NCBI RefSeq assembly: GCF_900108405.1
Contig: NZ_FNXG01000001.1
Location: forward strand, 372,001-436,000
Direction: 5' to 3'
Source: Paracoccus alkenifer
GTDB taxonomy: Bacteria > Pseudomonadota > Alphaproteobacteria > Rhodobacterales > Rhodobacteraceae
Length of the DNA: 64,000 nucleotides
Below, piece after piece: positions 45,706 through 54,624 of the stretch. Position 1 is the stretch's first letter; every line of letters starts with the position of its first letter. Under the pieces are notes generated by a model. That model did not search any database. It was given only the letters and a program-made list of their open reading frames with translations, and was not told the DNA's origin. The translations under genes and the position numbers were made by a program.

Positions 45706-45773
45706 GGTGCGTGGGGACCACGCACCCTACCCATCCATCACGGCCCCCGTAGGGTGCGTGGTCCCCACGCACC
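45706..45773. repeat. Inverted pair of GTAGGGTGCGTGG palindromes
   Basis: Two 25-bp copies (45706-45730 and 45749-45773) form a perfect inverted repeat around an 18-bp loop. Each copy is itself nearly palindromic (GGTGCGTGG-GGA-CCACGCACC). It lies between phaB and the HAD gene, and may end phaB transcription. The same unit recurs at 48055-48412. Confidence 0.85.
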
Positions 45774-45832
45774 CCCCGCCGCCAGCGCCCCCCCCGATTG
45801 CAACCGCCTCATCCCCGGGTTAGCCCGGCTGC

Positions 45833-46591
45833 ATGAACACGCCCACTTTTCCCCTGCCCTCGCCCGCGCCGTCGGATCCCGCCGTTTTGCGCCGTGGCTT
45901 CGCCGGGGTCGACTGCTGGATATTCGATCTCGACAACACGCTTTACGCCCCCGAAATCCGGTTGTTTTCGCAGATCGAAGCGCGGATGACCGCATATGTC
46001 GCCCGCCTGCTGTCCGTCGATCTGGCCGAGGCCAGCCGCCTTCGCGTGCATTACTGGCGCGAGCATGGCACCACCCTGGCCGGGCTGATGGCCCATCATC
46101 GGATCGACCCCGAACCCTATCTGGCCGAGGTGCATGACATCGACCTGGGCGCGCTGGTGCCGGATGCGGCGCTGACCGCCGCGCTGAATGCGCTGCCGGG
46201 TCGGCGAATCGTGCATACGAATGCGGATTCCGTTTATGCCGGGCGCGTGCTGGCGCGCCGCCAGCTGGTTTTTGACGCAATCCACGGCATCGGCGAGACC
46301 GGCTATCACCCCAAGCCCGACCCGCGGTCCTTTGCCGCAGTGCTGGACGCGCACGGTCTGGACCCCAGCCGCTGCGCGATGTTCGAGGACGACCCCCGCA
46401 ACCTGCAAGTGCCGCATTCCCTTGGAATGCGCACGATTCTGGTGGGGGCCGGTCACCACGGGCCGGACGGGTCGGCGCAGGATCGCGACCCGGGGCACCA
46501 TGTCCAGTGGCACACCCAGGATCTGACCGGATTTGTCGCAACTCTTGCCGCCGCCCTTGCCGACGTGGCAAGTTCACAGGCGACCCTTTGA
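45833..46591 (+). CDS. Pyrimidine 5'-nucleotidase-like HAD phosphatase
   Basis: A 252-residue HAD-superfamily hydrolase of the pyrimidine 5'-nucleotidase (SDT1-like) group. Motif I is FDLDNTLY (nucleophile Asp near residue 34), motif II is VHTNAD, motif III is HPKPDPRSF and motif IV is FEDDPRN. It likely dephosphorylates pyrimidine or related mononucleotides in the cytoplasm. It starts a run with a small membrane protein gene and the UbiH-type gene on the same strand. Confidence 0.88.
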   Translation: MNTPTFPLPSPAPSDPAVLRRGFAGVDCWIFDLDNTLYAPEIRLFSQIEARMTAYVARLLSVDLAEASRLRVHYWREHGTTLAGLMAHHRIDPEPYLAEVHDIDLGALVPDAALTAALNALPGRRIVHTNADSVYAGRVLARRQLVFDAIHGIGETGYHPKPDPRSFAAVLDAHGLDPSRCAMFEDDPRNLQVPHSLGMRTILVGAGHHGPDGSAQDRDPGHHVQWHTQDLTGFVATLAAALADVASSQATL

Positions 46592-46607
46592 ACGACCGAG
46601 GTTTCCG

Positions 46608-46847
46608 ATGTCCCAATCCGACCACTCTGCCGCCGCAGCCTTCAACGACGCCCTGACCGGCGACGAGGAGTTGCAGTCCCGCAAAGAGCGCGTGATCGCC
46701 GGGCGCATCCTCATGGTCCTGGCCATGGCGGTCGTGCTGATCGCGGTGCTGGTGGCGCTGTTCGGCCTGCCCGCGCTGACCATGGTGGCGCTGGCCGGCG
46801 CGACGCTGGTCATGGTGGTGCTGATCGCCTATGCGGCAGGATTCTAG
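46608..46847 (+). CDS. Small membrane protein
   Basis: A 79-residue protein with a polar N-terminus (SDHSAAAAFNDALTGDEELQSRKERVI) and two closely spaced hydrophobic helices (about residues 33-53 and 57-77). No family is recognised. GAGG precedes ATG 46608. It lies 16 bp after the HAD gene and 6 bp before the hydroxylase gene, so it belongs to their operon. Confidence 0.75.
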   Translation: MSQSDHSAAAAFNDALTGDEELQSRKERVIAGRILMVLAMAVVLIAVLVALFGLPALTMVALAGATLVMVVLIAYAAGF

Positions 46848-46853
46848 GCTGCG

Positions 46854-48047
46854 GTGACGGCTGCGTCCGAAACCGATGTGCTGGTGTCCGGTGGCGGCGT
46901 TGCCGGGCTGGCTGCGGCTGCGGCTTTCGGCGCGGCCGGGCTGCGGGTGATCTGTGTCGATCCGGCCCCGCCGGTGACCAGGGAAAGCAGCGCGGGCGCG
47001 GATCTGCGCACCACCGCGTTTTTGCAGCCCTCGATCGCGCTGTTCCGCCGCATCGGGCTGTGGGATCGCCTGCAACCCCATGCGGCGCCGTTACAGGTGA
47101 TGCGCATCGTCGATGCCGGCGGCACTGAACCGCAGCCGCGGCTGACCCGCGCCTTTGACGCGGCCGAGATTTCCGACCAGCCCTTTGGCTGGAACCTGCC
47201 CAACTGGCTGCTGCGGCGCGAGATTTCCGCGCGGCTGGCCGAGCTGCCGGGGGTCGAGTTCCGCCCCGGCACCGCCACCGCCGGGCTGGTCGCGCGCGAG
47301 GATGCCGCGCTGGTCGAGTTGTCGGACGGGTCGCGGCTGCGGGCGCGGCTGGTGGTGGCGGCGGACGGGCGCAACTCGCCGGTGCGCCAGGCACTGGGGA
47401 TCGGCGTGCGCACCATCCGCTACGGGCAAAAGGCGCTGGCCTTTGCGGTCACGCACGAGATCCCGCACCAGAATGTCTCGACCGAGATTCACCGCTGGGG
47501 CGGCCCATTTACGCTGGTGCCCCTGCCCGACCGGGGCGGCAAGCCCTCGTCCGCGGTGATCTGGATGGAGCGGGGGGCCGAGACCGCACGGCTGCGCGCC
47601 CTGCCGCGCGAGGCGTTCGAGATCGCGCTCAACGACCGTTCCGCCGGGGTTCTGGGGCGGCTGCAACTGGCCACCGGGCTGACGGAATGGCCGATCATCA
47701 GCCAGATCGCCGACCGCTGGACCGGCCCGCGCACGGCGCTGATGGCCGAGGCCGCCCATGTCGTGCCGCCCATCGGCGCGCAGGGGCTGAACATGAGCCT
47801 GGCCGATCTTTCGGCGCTGCTGGATCTGATGACCCCGGACCCGGGCAATGCCGCGGCGCTGGCCCGCTATGAGCGCGAGCGCCGCCCCTCGGCGATGGGC
47901 CGGCTGATCGGCATCGACGCGCTGAATCGCGCCAGCATGATGGCGCCGCGGCCGCTGCGCGACCTGCGTGCGGCTGCGCTGGGGGGGCTTTACGCGCTGG
48001 CGCCGGTGCGGCGGGCGATGATGCGCGCGGGGCTGGGGACGCGCTGA
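46854..48047 (+). CDS. UbiH/UbiF/Coq6-family FAD monooxygenase
   Basis: A 397-residue flavoprotein hydroxylase of ubiquinone synthesis type. The FAD-binding motif is VLVSGGGVAGLAAAAAFGAAG, the second motif is RLVVAADGRNSPVR and the ribose-binding motif is ALMAEAAHVVPPIGAQGLNMSLAD. Which ring position it hydroxylates cannot be read from the sequence. The start is GTG 46854, six bases after the small membrane protein gene. A tandem palindrome array follows immediately. Confidence 0.88.
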   Translation: MTAASETDVLVSGGGVAGLAAAAAFGAAGLRVICVDPAPPVTRESSAGADLRTTAFLQPSIALFRRIGLWDRLQPHAAPLQVMRIVDAGGTEPQPRLTRAFDAAEISDQPFGWNLPNWLLRREISARLAELPGVEFRPGTATAGLVAREDAALVELSDGSRLRARLVVAADGRNSPVRQALGIGVRTIRYGQKALAFAVTHEIPHQNVSTEIHRWGGPFTLVPLPDRGGKPSSAVIWMERGAETARLRALPREAFEIALNDRSAGVLGRLQLATGLTEWPIISQIADRWTGPRTALMAEAAHVVPPIGAQGLNMSLADLSALLDLMTPDPGNAAALARYERERRPSAMGRLIGIDALNRASMMAPRPLRDLRAAALGGLYALAPVRRAMMRAGLGTR

Positions 48048-48054
48048 GGGCGGC

Positions 48055-48412
48055 GGTGCGTGGGGACCACGCACCCTACCCCTTCGCTACGGTTCTCGCC
48101 CGGCTGGCGCACGGTTCCCACGCACCACTCCCATCCGCCCCAACTCCCGTAGGGTGCGTGGTCCCCACGCACCACCCATCCCCCACCGCCCTCCCCCCGC
48201 CGGGTACGGTCCCCACGCACCATCCCCATCCGCCCCAACGCCCGTAGGGTGCGTGGTCCCCCACGCACCATCCATCCTCCACCGTTTCCCCCGCCGCGCA
48301 CGGTCCCCACGCACCATCCCATCCGCCCAACTCCCGTAGGGTGCGTGGTCCCCACGCACCACCCATCCCCCGCTGCCCACCACCCCCCACCCCCCCGTAT
48401 GGTCCTCACGCA
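48055..48412. repeat. Tandem array of about 93-bp units with GTAGGGTGCGTGG palindromes
   Basis: Palindrome copies begin at 48055 (reverse orientation), 48149, 48244 and 48336, the last three spaced by 95 and 92 bp. Between them lie degenerate copies reading ACGGTCCCCACGCACCA. The whole stretch is C-rich on the plus strand and fills the space between the convergent ubiH-type and Lrp genes. No gene is present. The unit is far too long and palindromic for a CRISPR repeat. Confidence 0.85.
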
Positions 48413-48425
48413 GCGACGCCGCCGT

Positions 48426-48884
48426 CTATCCGAGGGGGCCGGGGCGGCGTTCCTCGGACAGGACCACGTTGGCCTCGACCTGGCCCACGCCGGGCAGGGT
48501 CATGATGCGGCGACGCAGGATGCGTTCGAAATCGGGGATGTCGCGGGCGATGATCCGCAGCCGGTAATCGAAGCGGCCCAGCACATGCTGCACGGTCTGC
48601 ACCTCGGGGATGGCGGTGACCGCGCGTTCGAAGCTTTCCAGTTCCGGGCGGCCGCGGGCGGCAAGGCGGATGCCGAGGAACACCGAGACGGTGAACCCCA
48701 GCGCCGCGTGGTCCACCAGAACACGGCGGCCGGCGATGATGCCGCTGTCGTGCAGGCGGCGGATGCGGCGCCAGACCGCGGGCTGGGTCAGGCCGATCTC
48801 GCGCCCGATCTCGGCCGCGCCCAGCGTGGCGTCGCGGGCAAGCAGCCGCAGGATGGCAAGGTCGGTGGCGTCGGTATCGGTCAT
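48426..48884 (-). CDS. Lrp/AsnC-family regulator, second of a pair
   Basis: A 152-residue regulator. An N-terminal helix-turn-helix (AILRLLARDATLGAAEIGREIGLTQPAVWRRI) is followed by an RAM/ligand-binding domain (LGRFDYRLRIIARDIPDFERIL). Lrp-type proteins respond to amino acids and form octamers. Its ATG overlaps the stop of the companion Lrp gene (ATGA), so the two are co-translated. Divergent ilvC suggests branched-chain amino acid control, an inference. Confidence 0.9.
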   Translation of the reverse strand: MTDTDATDLAILRLLARDATLGAAEIGREIGLTQPAVWRRIRRLHDSGIIAGRRVLVDHAALGFTVSVFLGIRLAARGRPELESFERAVTAIPEVQTVQHVLGRFDYRLRIIARDIPDFERILRRRIMTLPGVGQVEANVVLSEERRPGPLG

Positions 48885-49336
48885 AGCGTCAGCTCGGCCG
48901 TATCCTTGATGGTCGCGACCAGCATCAGCGGCTCGATATCGGTGACATGGGGCAGGCCAAGGATGCGGTCGCGGTAGATGCGCTGCCAGTCCCCCATGTC
49001 GCGGGCGATGACCGACAGGCGGATGTCGACCGAGCCGAGAAAGGTCTGGATCTCGATCACCTCGGGCAGTTGCCGGGCGGCGGCGGTGAAGCGGTCAAAG
49101 GCGCGGGGTTCGGTCTTGTCGAGCGTGAAGCGCAGCGAGACCTCGACCGCATAGCCCAGCGCGCGCCAGTCGATCCGCGCCTCGGTCGCGCGCAGGATGC
49201 CGCGGTCGCGCAGCCGGTCCAGCCGGCGCCACAGCGTGGCCGTGGTGACACCGGCACGGTCGGCCAGCGCGGCATTGTCGGCCTGCGGGTCGGCCAGCAG
49301 GTGGCGCAGGATGCGGCGGTCGGTGTCGTCGAGCAT
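48881..49336 (-). CDS. Lrp/AsnC-family regulator, first of a pair
   Basis: A 151-residue Lrp-type regulator with an N-terminal helix-turn-helix (RRILRHLLADPQADNAALADRAGVTTATLWRRL) and a C-terminal RAM domain (LGSVDIRLSVIARDMGDWQRIYRDR). It is only moderately like its neighbour. ATG 49336 (MLDDTDRR) is preferred to a longer frame from 49378. The 125 bp between it and ilvC would hold both promoters and a probable operator; TTTGCGGA and TTTCGCAA stretches are there, but no certain site can be named. Confidence 0.9.
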   Translation of the reverse strand: MLDDTDRRILRHLLADPQADNAALADRAGVTTATLWRRLDRLRDRGILRATEARIDWRALGYAVEVSLRFTLDKTEPRAFDRFTAAARQLPEVIEIQTFLGSVDIRLSVIARDMGDWQRIYRDRILGLPHVTDIEPLMLVATIKDTAELTL

Positions 49337-49338
49337 GA

Positions 49339-50484
<1,146 letters not shown>

Positions 50485-50518
50485 TCGCGTCACCGCCGCA
50501 GCGGGGCTTCGCGCCGGG

Positions 50519-50607
50519 CCACTGCCGTGGCCTTCCTCGCTGAAAACGGTCCACCGGACCGTTTTCCGGGCGCTCGGAAGCCCGCGGGATATTTACAGAC
50601 AGAAGAT
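50519..50607 (+). repeat. Dispersed element, long form, copy e
   Basis: CCACTGCCGTGG is followed by an 11-bp hairpin GAAAACGGTCC-ACC-GGACCGTTTTC (50542-50566), GGGCGCTCGGAAGCCC, the core GGGATATTT (50586-50594) and ACAGACAGAAGAT. The hairpin differs from copies d and g by a compensating A-T to G-C pair change. It lies 3' of ilvC, same orientation. Confidence 0.85.
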
Positions 50608-50608
50608 C

Positions 50609-50633
50609 AAGGGGCGCTTCGGCGTCCCTTTTT
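50609..50633 (+). terminator. Rho-independent terminator of ilvC
   Basis: A 9-bp stem (AAGGGGCGC with GCGTCCCTT, one G-T wobble) closes a TTCG tetraloop and is followed by TTTTTC. It lies directly behind the repeat element, and its tail abuts the stop codon of the convergent DUF333 lipoprotein gene. Confidence 0.88.
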
Positions 50634-50634
50634 C

Positions 50635-50892
50635 TTACAGGTCGTTGTGGGCGTTCAGCAGCTCGGCGGCGCTGACCGTGCGGCCGTTGGGCAGGCGGCA
50701 CAGATCGGTGCGGCGGCCCTTGTCCATGCGCAGGATGACCGTGCCGCCGCTGCGCTGGCAATGATGCGCCGCGGGATCGACCAGTGCCGCCGCGGCCCCG
50801 GTCGCCGGGGGTTTCGGCGCAGGCGTGCCGCAGGCGGCAAGCAGCAAAAGCGCCGGGGTCAGCGCGGCAAGCGGTATCGGCAGGCGGATCAT
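50635..50892 (-). CDS. DUF333-type lipoprotein
   Basis: An 85-residue lipoprotein with lipobox LAAC (Cys near residue 21), a Pro/Ala-rich linker and a short DUF333-like domain (HHCQRSGGTVILRMDKGRRTDLCRLPNGR) with the paired cysteines and the CxLPxG ending. Proteins of this type are sometimes labelled putative hemolysins, without good evidence. AAGGA precedes ATG 50892. Confidence 0.8.
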   Translation of the reverse strand: MIRLPIPLAALTPALLLLAACGTPAPKPPATGAAAALVDPAAHHCQRSGGTVILRMDKGRRTDLCRLPNGRTVSAAELLNAHNDL

Positions 50893-50958
50893 GGCGGCGG
50901 TCCTTTCGTCGTGCGCGGCCCAGACTGCCGCCCATGGGGCGGCGGGGCAAGACAGTGG

Positions 50959-53900
50959 CTATTCCTCGGTCACGTCGATCACGCCCTCGACCGCGCGCAG
51001 CGCCTGTCGCATCCGCGGGGTGACGGGGACATCGGGGGCGACCTCGACATCATAGACGGTGTTTCCCGCGCGCACCCGCACCAGAAGCGGCCCCCTGCCC
51101 TTGGCCGAAACCGCGATTTCCGCACTGGCCTCGCGCAGCCGGTCCAGCACCGCCAGTGCGGTGCTTGCGTCCCCCACCTCGACCGCCAGCTGGCCGGAAC
51201 CCGCATCGGCCACGAAATCCTCCAGCGACTGCACCGAGTTGGCCAGCATCTTGACCTGATCGCCCGAAGGCTCGGCCTTGACGCTGAGCAGCACATTGGT
51301 GCCGGGTTCCAGCAGATCGCGGTGGGCGTCCAGCACGTCGGAGAACACCGTCGCCTCATACAGGCCGGTGGGGTCGGACAGGGTGACGAAGGCGTAGCGC
51401 GTGCCCTTGGCGGATTTCTTTTCCGCCCGCGCCGCCACGGTGCCGGCGATCTGTGCGACCAGCGGGCCATCGGCGGCGGCGGATTCGACCTCGGCCAGCG
51501 TCATCGCGCCCTTGCGTTTCAGCGCGGCAAGATAATCGTCCAGCGGGTGGCCCGACAGGTAGAACCCGACCGCCAGCCGTTCCTCGGCCAGTTTCTCGGC
51601 CGGCATCCACACCGGGGCCAGCGCCGGGCGCGGCGGCGGCAGATCCTCGCCGCCCCCGAACAGCGAGGACTGGTTCGACTGCGCCGCCTCTTGCACGGCC
51701 GAGGACCACGCGACCAGCCCGTCCAGCGATTTCAGCACCCGCGCCCGGTTGGGTTCCAGCATGTCAAAGGCCCCGGCCCGGGCCAGCATTTCCAGCGCCC
51801 GCTTGCCGATCTGGCGCATGGGCACACGGCGGGCGAAATCATGCAGATCGGCAAAGGGGCGGTCGCCGCGGGCGGTGACCAGCACCCGCATCGCCTCGAC
51901 GCCCACATTTTTCAGCGCGCCCAGCGCATAGACGATGCGTCCGTCCACCACGCTGAAACGGGGCTGGCTGCGGTTGACGCAAGGGGGGATCACCTCGATC
52001 CCCATGCGGTCGACCTCGCGCCGATAGACGGCCAGCTTGTCGGTCAGATGGATGTCGCAGTTCATCACCGCGGCCATGAATTCCACCGGGTGGTTCGCCT
52101 TGAGCCAGGCGGTCTGGTAGCTGACCACCGCATAGGCGGCGGCGTGGGATTTGTTGAACCCGTAGTTGGCGAATTTTTCCAGCAGGTCGAAAACCTCGCC
52201 GGCCTTTTTCTCGTCCACGCCCTGCGACTTTGAGCCCTGGACGAATTTCGGGCGCTCTTTCGCCATTTCCTCGGCGATCTTCTTGCCCATGGCGCGGCGC
52301 AGCAGGTCGGCGCCGCCAAGCGAATAGCCGGCCATCACCTGCGCGATCTGCATCACCTGTTCCTGATAGACGATGATGCCCTGGGTTTCGGCCAGGATAT
52401 GGTCGATCGAGGGGTGGATGGATTCCAGCGGCCGCAGCCCGTTCTTGACCTCGCAATATGTGGGGATGTTTTCCATCGGGCCGGGGCGGTAAAGCGCGAC
52501 CAGCGCCACGATGTCCTCGATGCAGGTGGGGCGCATCCGGCGCAGCGCGTCCATCATCCCCGAGGATTCCACCTGGAACACCGCCACCGTGCGCGCGCTG
52601 GCAAACAGGCGATAGGTGGGTTCGTCATCCAGCGGGATCAGGTTGATTTCGTCCACCGCGCCGGCGGGAGGGTCGTAAAGCTGCCGCCCGTCGGCGGCGA
52701 TATGCAGATGCCGCCCGCCCGCGCGGATCAGGTCCACGGCGTTCTGGATCACCGTCAGGGTTTTCAGGCCGAGAAAGTCGAACTTGACCAGCCCCGCCTG
52801 TTCCACCCATTTCATGTTGTATTGCGTGGCCGGCATGTCCGAGCCGGGGTCGCGGTAAAGCGGCACCAGCCGGTCAAGCGGCCGGTCCCCGATCACCACG
52901 CCGGCCGCGTGGGTCGAGGCGTTGCGCAGCAGCCCCTCGACCTGGGCGGCATATTCCAGCATCCGGGCGACGTTTTCTTCGGCGTCGCGGGCCTCGCGCA
53001 GGCGGGGCTCATCAGCCAGCGCCTTGGTGATGGACACGGGCTTGACGCCTTCGACCGGGATCATCTTGGACAGGCGGTCGCGCTGGGGAAAGCCCATGCC
53101 CAGCACGCGGCCCACGTCATGGACCGCCGCCTTGGACAAAAGCGCGCCAAAGGTGATGATCTGCCCCACCTTGTCGCGGCCGTATTTGTCCTGGACGTAG
53201 CCGATCACCTCTTCGCGCCGGTCCATGCAAAAGTCGATGTCAAAGTCGGGCATCGACACCCGTTCGGGGTTCAGAAAGCGTTCGAACAGCAGCGAATAGC
53301 GCAGCGGGTCAAGGTCGGTGATGGTCAGCGCATAGGCGACCAGCGACCCCGCGCCGGACCCCCGGCCCGGACCCACCGGAATCCCCTGCACCTTGGCCCA
53401 TTTGATGAAATCGGCGACGATCAGGAAATAGCCGGGGAAGCCCATCTGCTCGATGATGCCCAGCTCGAAATCGAGCCTTGCGTGGTAATCCTCGACGCTG
53501 ACGGCGTGGGGGATGACGGCCAGCCGGTCGTCCAGCCCGCTGCGGGCCTGGCGGCGCAGCTCCTCGACCTCGTCATCGGCGAAACGGGGCAGGATCGGGT
53601 TGTGGCGGCTGACCGCAAAGGCGCAGCGGCGGGCGATTTCCACGGTGTTGGCGATGGCTTCGGGCAGGTCGGCAAACAGCACCGCCATGTCCTCGGCCGA
53701 TTTGAAATTGTGGTTGGCGGTCAGGCGACGGCGGGGCGCGGACTGGTCCACCATCGCGCGTTCACGAATGCAGATCAGCGCGTCATGGGCGCCGAACATC
53801 GCGGGGTCGGGGAAATACACGTCGTTGGTGGCGACCAGCGGCAGGTCCAGCGCATAGGCAAGGTCGATCATGCCCCCTTCGCTGGCGGTCTCGGCCGGCA

Positions 53901-54432
53901 TCAACTGGCCGTTGTCCTGCATGTGGCGTTGCAGTTCCACATACAGCCGGTCGCCGAACATCCCCGCCAGATCGCGCAGATGCGATTCGGCGTCCGCGAG
54001 CTTGCCCCCGGCCACCAGTTGCCCCAGCGGCCCGGTCGCGCCGCCGGTCAGGCAGATCAGCCCGGCCGAACGCTCGGCCAGTTCCTGCATGGTCACATGC
54101 GGGAAATCGCGCGGAGGCGTCACGTAAAGGCAGGTGGACAGCGCCATCAGGTTCATCCAGCCCGCCTGATCCTGCGCCAGCAGCACCACCGGCGCGCAGG
54201 CCGCGCCCGCATCCAGCGTGACCTGACAGCCGACGATGGGCTGCACGCCCTCGTCCAGCGCCTTGACCGAGAATTCCAGCGCCGCGAACAGCGCGTTGGT
54301 GTCGGTCAGCGCCACCGCCGGCATGCCGTGTTTCAAAGCCATCCCCGGCAGTTTCTTGACGGGAATCGCCCCTTCGAGCAGCGAATGTTCGGAATGGCAG
54401 CGCAGGTGGATGAATTTGGGCTGGTCGGTCAT
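50959..54432 (-). CDS. dnaE: DNA polymerase III alpha subunit
   Basis: A 1157-residue replicative polymerase of normal DnaE1 length. The PHP domain opens with FIHLRCHSEHSLLEGAI; the catalytic aspartates lie in MPDFDIDFCMDRRE; other conserved stretches are GPGRGSGAGSLVAYAL, VEQAGLVKFDFLGLKTL and FNKSHAAAYAVVSYQTAWLKANHP. The C-terminal OB fold (VAQIAGTVAARAEKKSAKGTRYAFVTLSDPTG) and tail are complete. It carries out chain elongation in the replisome. It stands alone, divergent from the nucleoside transporter operon. Confidence 0.97.
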   Translation of the reverse strand: MTDQPKFIHLRCHSEHSLLEGAIPVKKLPGMALKHGMPAVALTDTNALFAALEFSVKALDEGVQPIVGCQVTLDAGAACAPVVLLAQDQAGWMNLMALSTCLYVTPPRDFPHVTMQELAERSAGLICLTGGATGPLGQLVAGGKLADAESHLRDLAGMFGDRLYVELQRHMQDNGQLMPAETASEGGMIDLAYALDLPLVATNDVYFPDPAMFGAHDALICIRERAMVDQSAPRRRLTANHNFKSAEDMAVLFADLPEAIANTVEIARRCAFAVSRHNPILPRFADDEVEELRRQARSGLDDRLAVIPHAVSVEDYHARLDFELGIIEQMGFPGYFLIVADFIKWAKVQGIPVGPGRGSGAGSLVAYALTITDLDPLRYSLLFERFLNPERVSMPDFDIDFCMDRREEVIGYVQDKYGRDKVGQIITFGALLSKAAVHDVGRVLGMGFPQRDRLSKMIPVEGVKPVSITKALADEPRLREARDAEENVARMLEYAAQVEGLLRNASTHAAGVVIGDRPLDRLVPLYRDPGSDMPATQYNMKWVEQAGLVKFDFLGLKTLTVIQNAVDLIRAGGRHLHIAADGRQLYDPPAGAVDEINLIPLDDEPTYRLFASARTVAVFQVESSGMMDALRRMRPTCIEDIVALVALYRPGPMENIPTYCEVKNGLRPLESIHPSIDHILAETQGIIVYQEQVMQIAQVMAGYSLGGADLLRRAMGKKIAEEMAKERPKFVQGSKSQGVDEKKAGEVFDLLEKFANYGFNKSHAAAYAVVSYQTAWLKANHPVEFMAAVMNCDIHLTDKLAVYRREVDRMGIEVIPPCVNRSQPRFSVVDGRIVYALGALKNVGVEAMRVLVTARGDRPFADLHDFARRVPMRQIGKRALEMLARAGAFDMLEPNRARVLKSLDGLVAWSSAVQEAAQSNQSSLFGGGEDLPPPRPALAPVWMPAEKLAEERLAVGFYLSGHPLDDYLAALKRKGAMTLAEVESAAADGPLVAQIAGTVAARAEKKSAKGTRYAFVTLSDPTGLYEATVFSDVLDAHRDLLEPGTNVLLSVKAEPSGDQVKMLANSVQSLEDFVADAGSGQLAVEVGDASTALAVLDRLREASAEIAVSAKGRGPLLVRVRAGNTVYDVEVAPDVPVTPRMRQALRAVEGVIDVTEE

Positions 54433-54624
54433 GGCGGCGAACCTAACACCTGCGCGCAGCCTGCGCGAGGTGGCGCGCGCGCTTTGCCTGCGCTATCCGG
54501 CAGCGGCGATTTGGGCGGAACCGACGAAGACAGTCTAAACCCGCGCCGGGGTAATCAGGTGCGGATTGTGCGATTGTGCAACGGCCGAAACAGGCTAACC
54601 TGCCAAAAACACGACGGGGATGGC

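Noticed and set aside
48055..48412. CRISPR-like array
   Set aside because: Units are about 93 bp, palindromic and directly repeated with degenerate interiors, without unique spacers of regular length; no cas gene is near.
52399..54624. Very long open frame upstream of the importer ATPase on the plus strand
   Set aside because: It is the antisense of dnaE, kept open by high GC; the ATPase domain begins only after GTG 54625.
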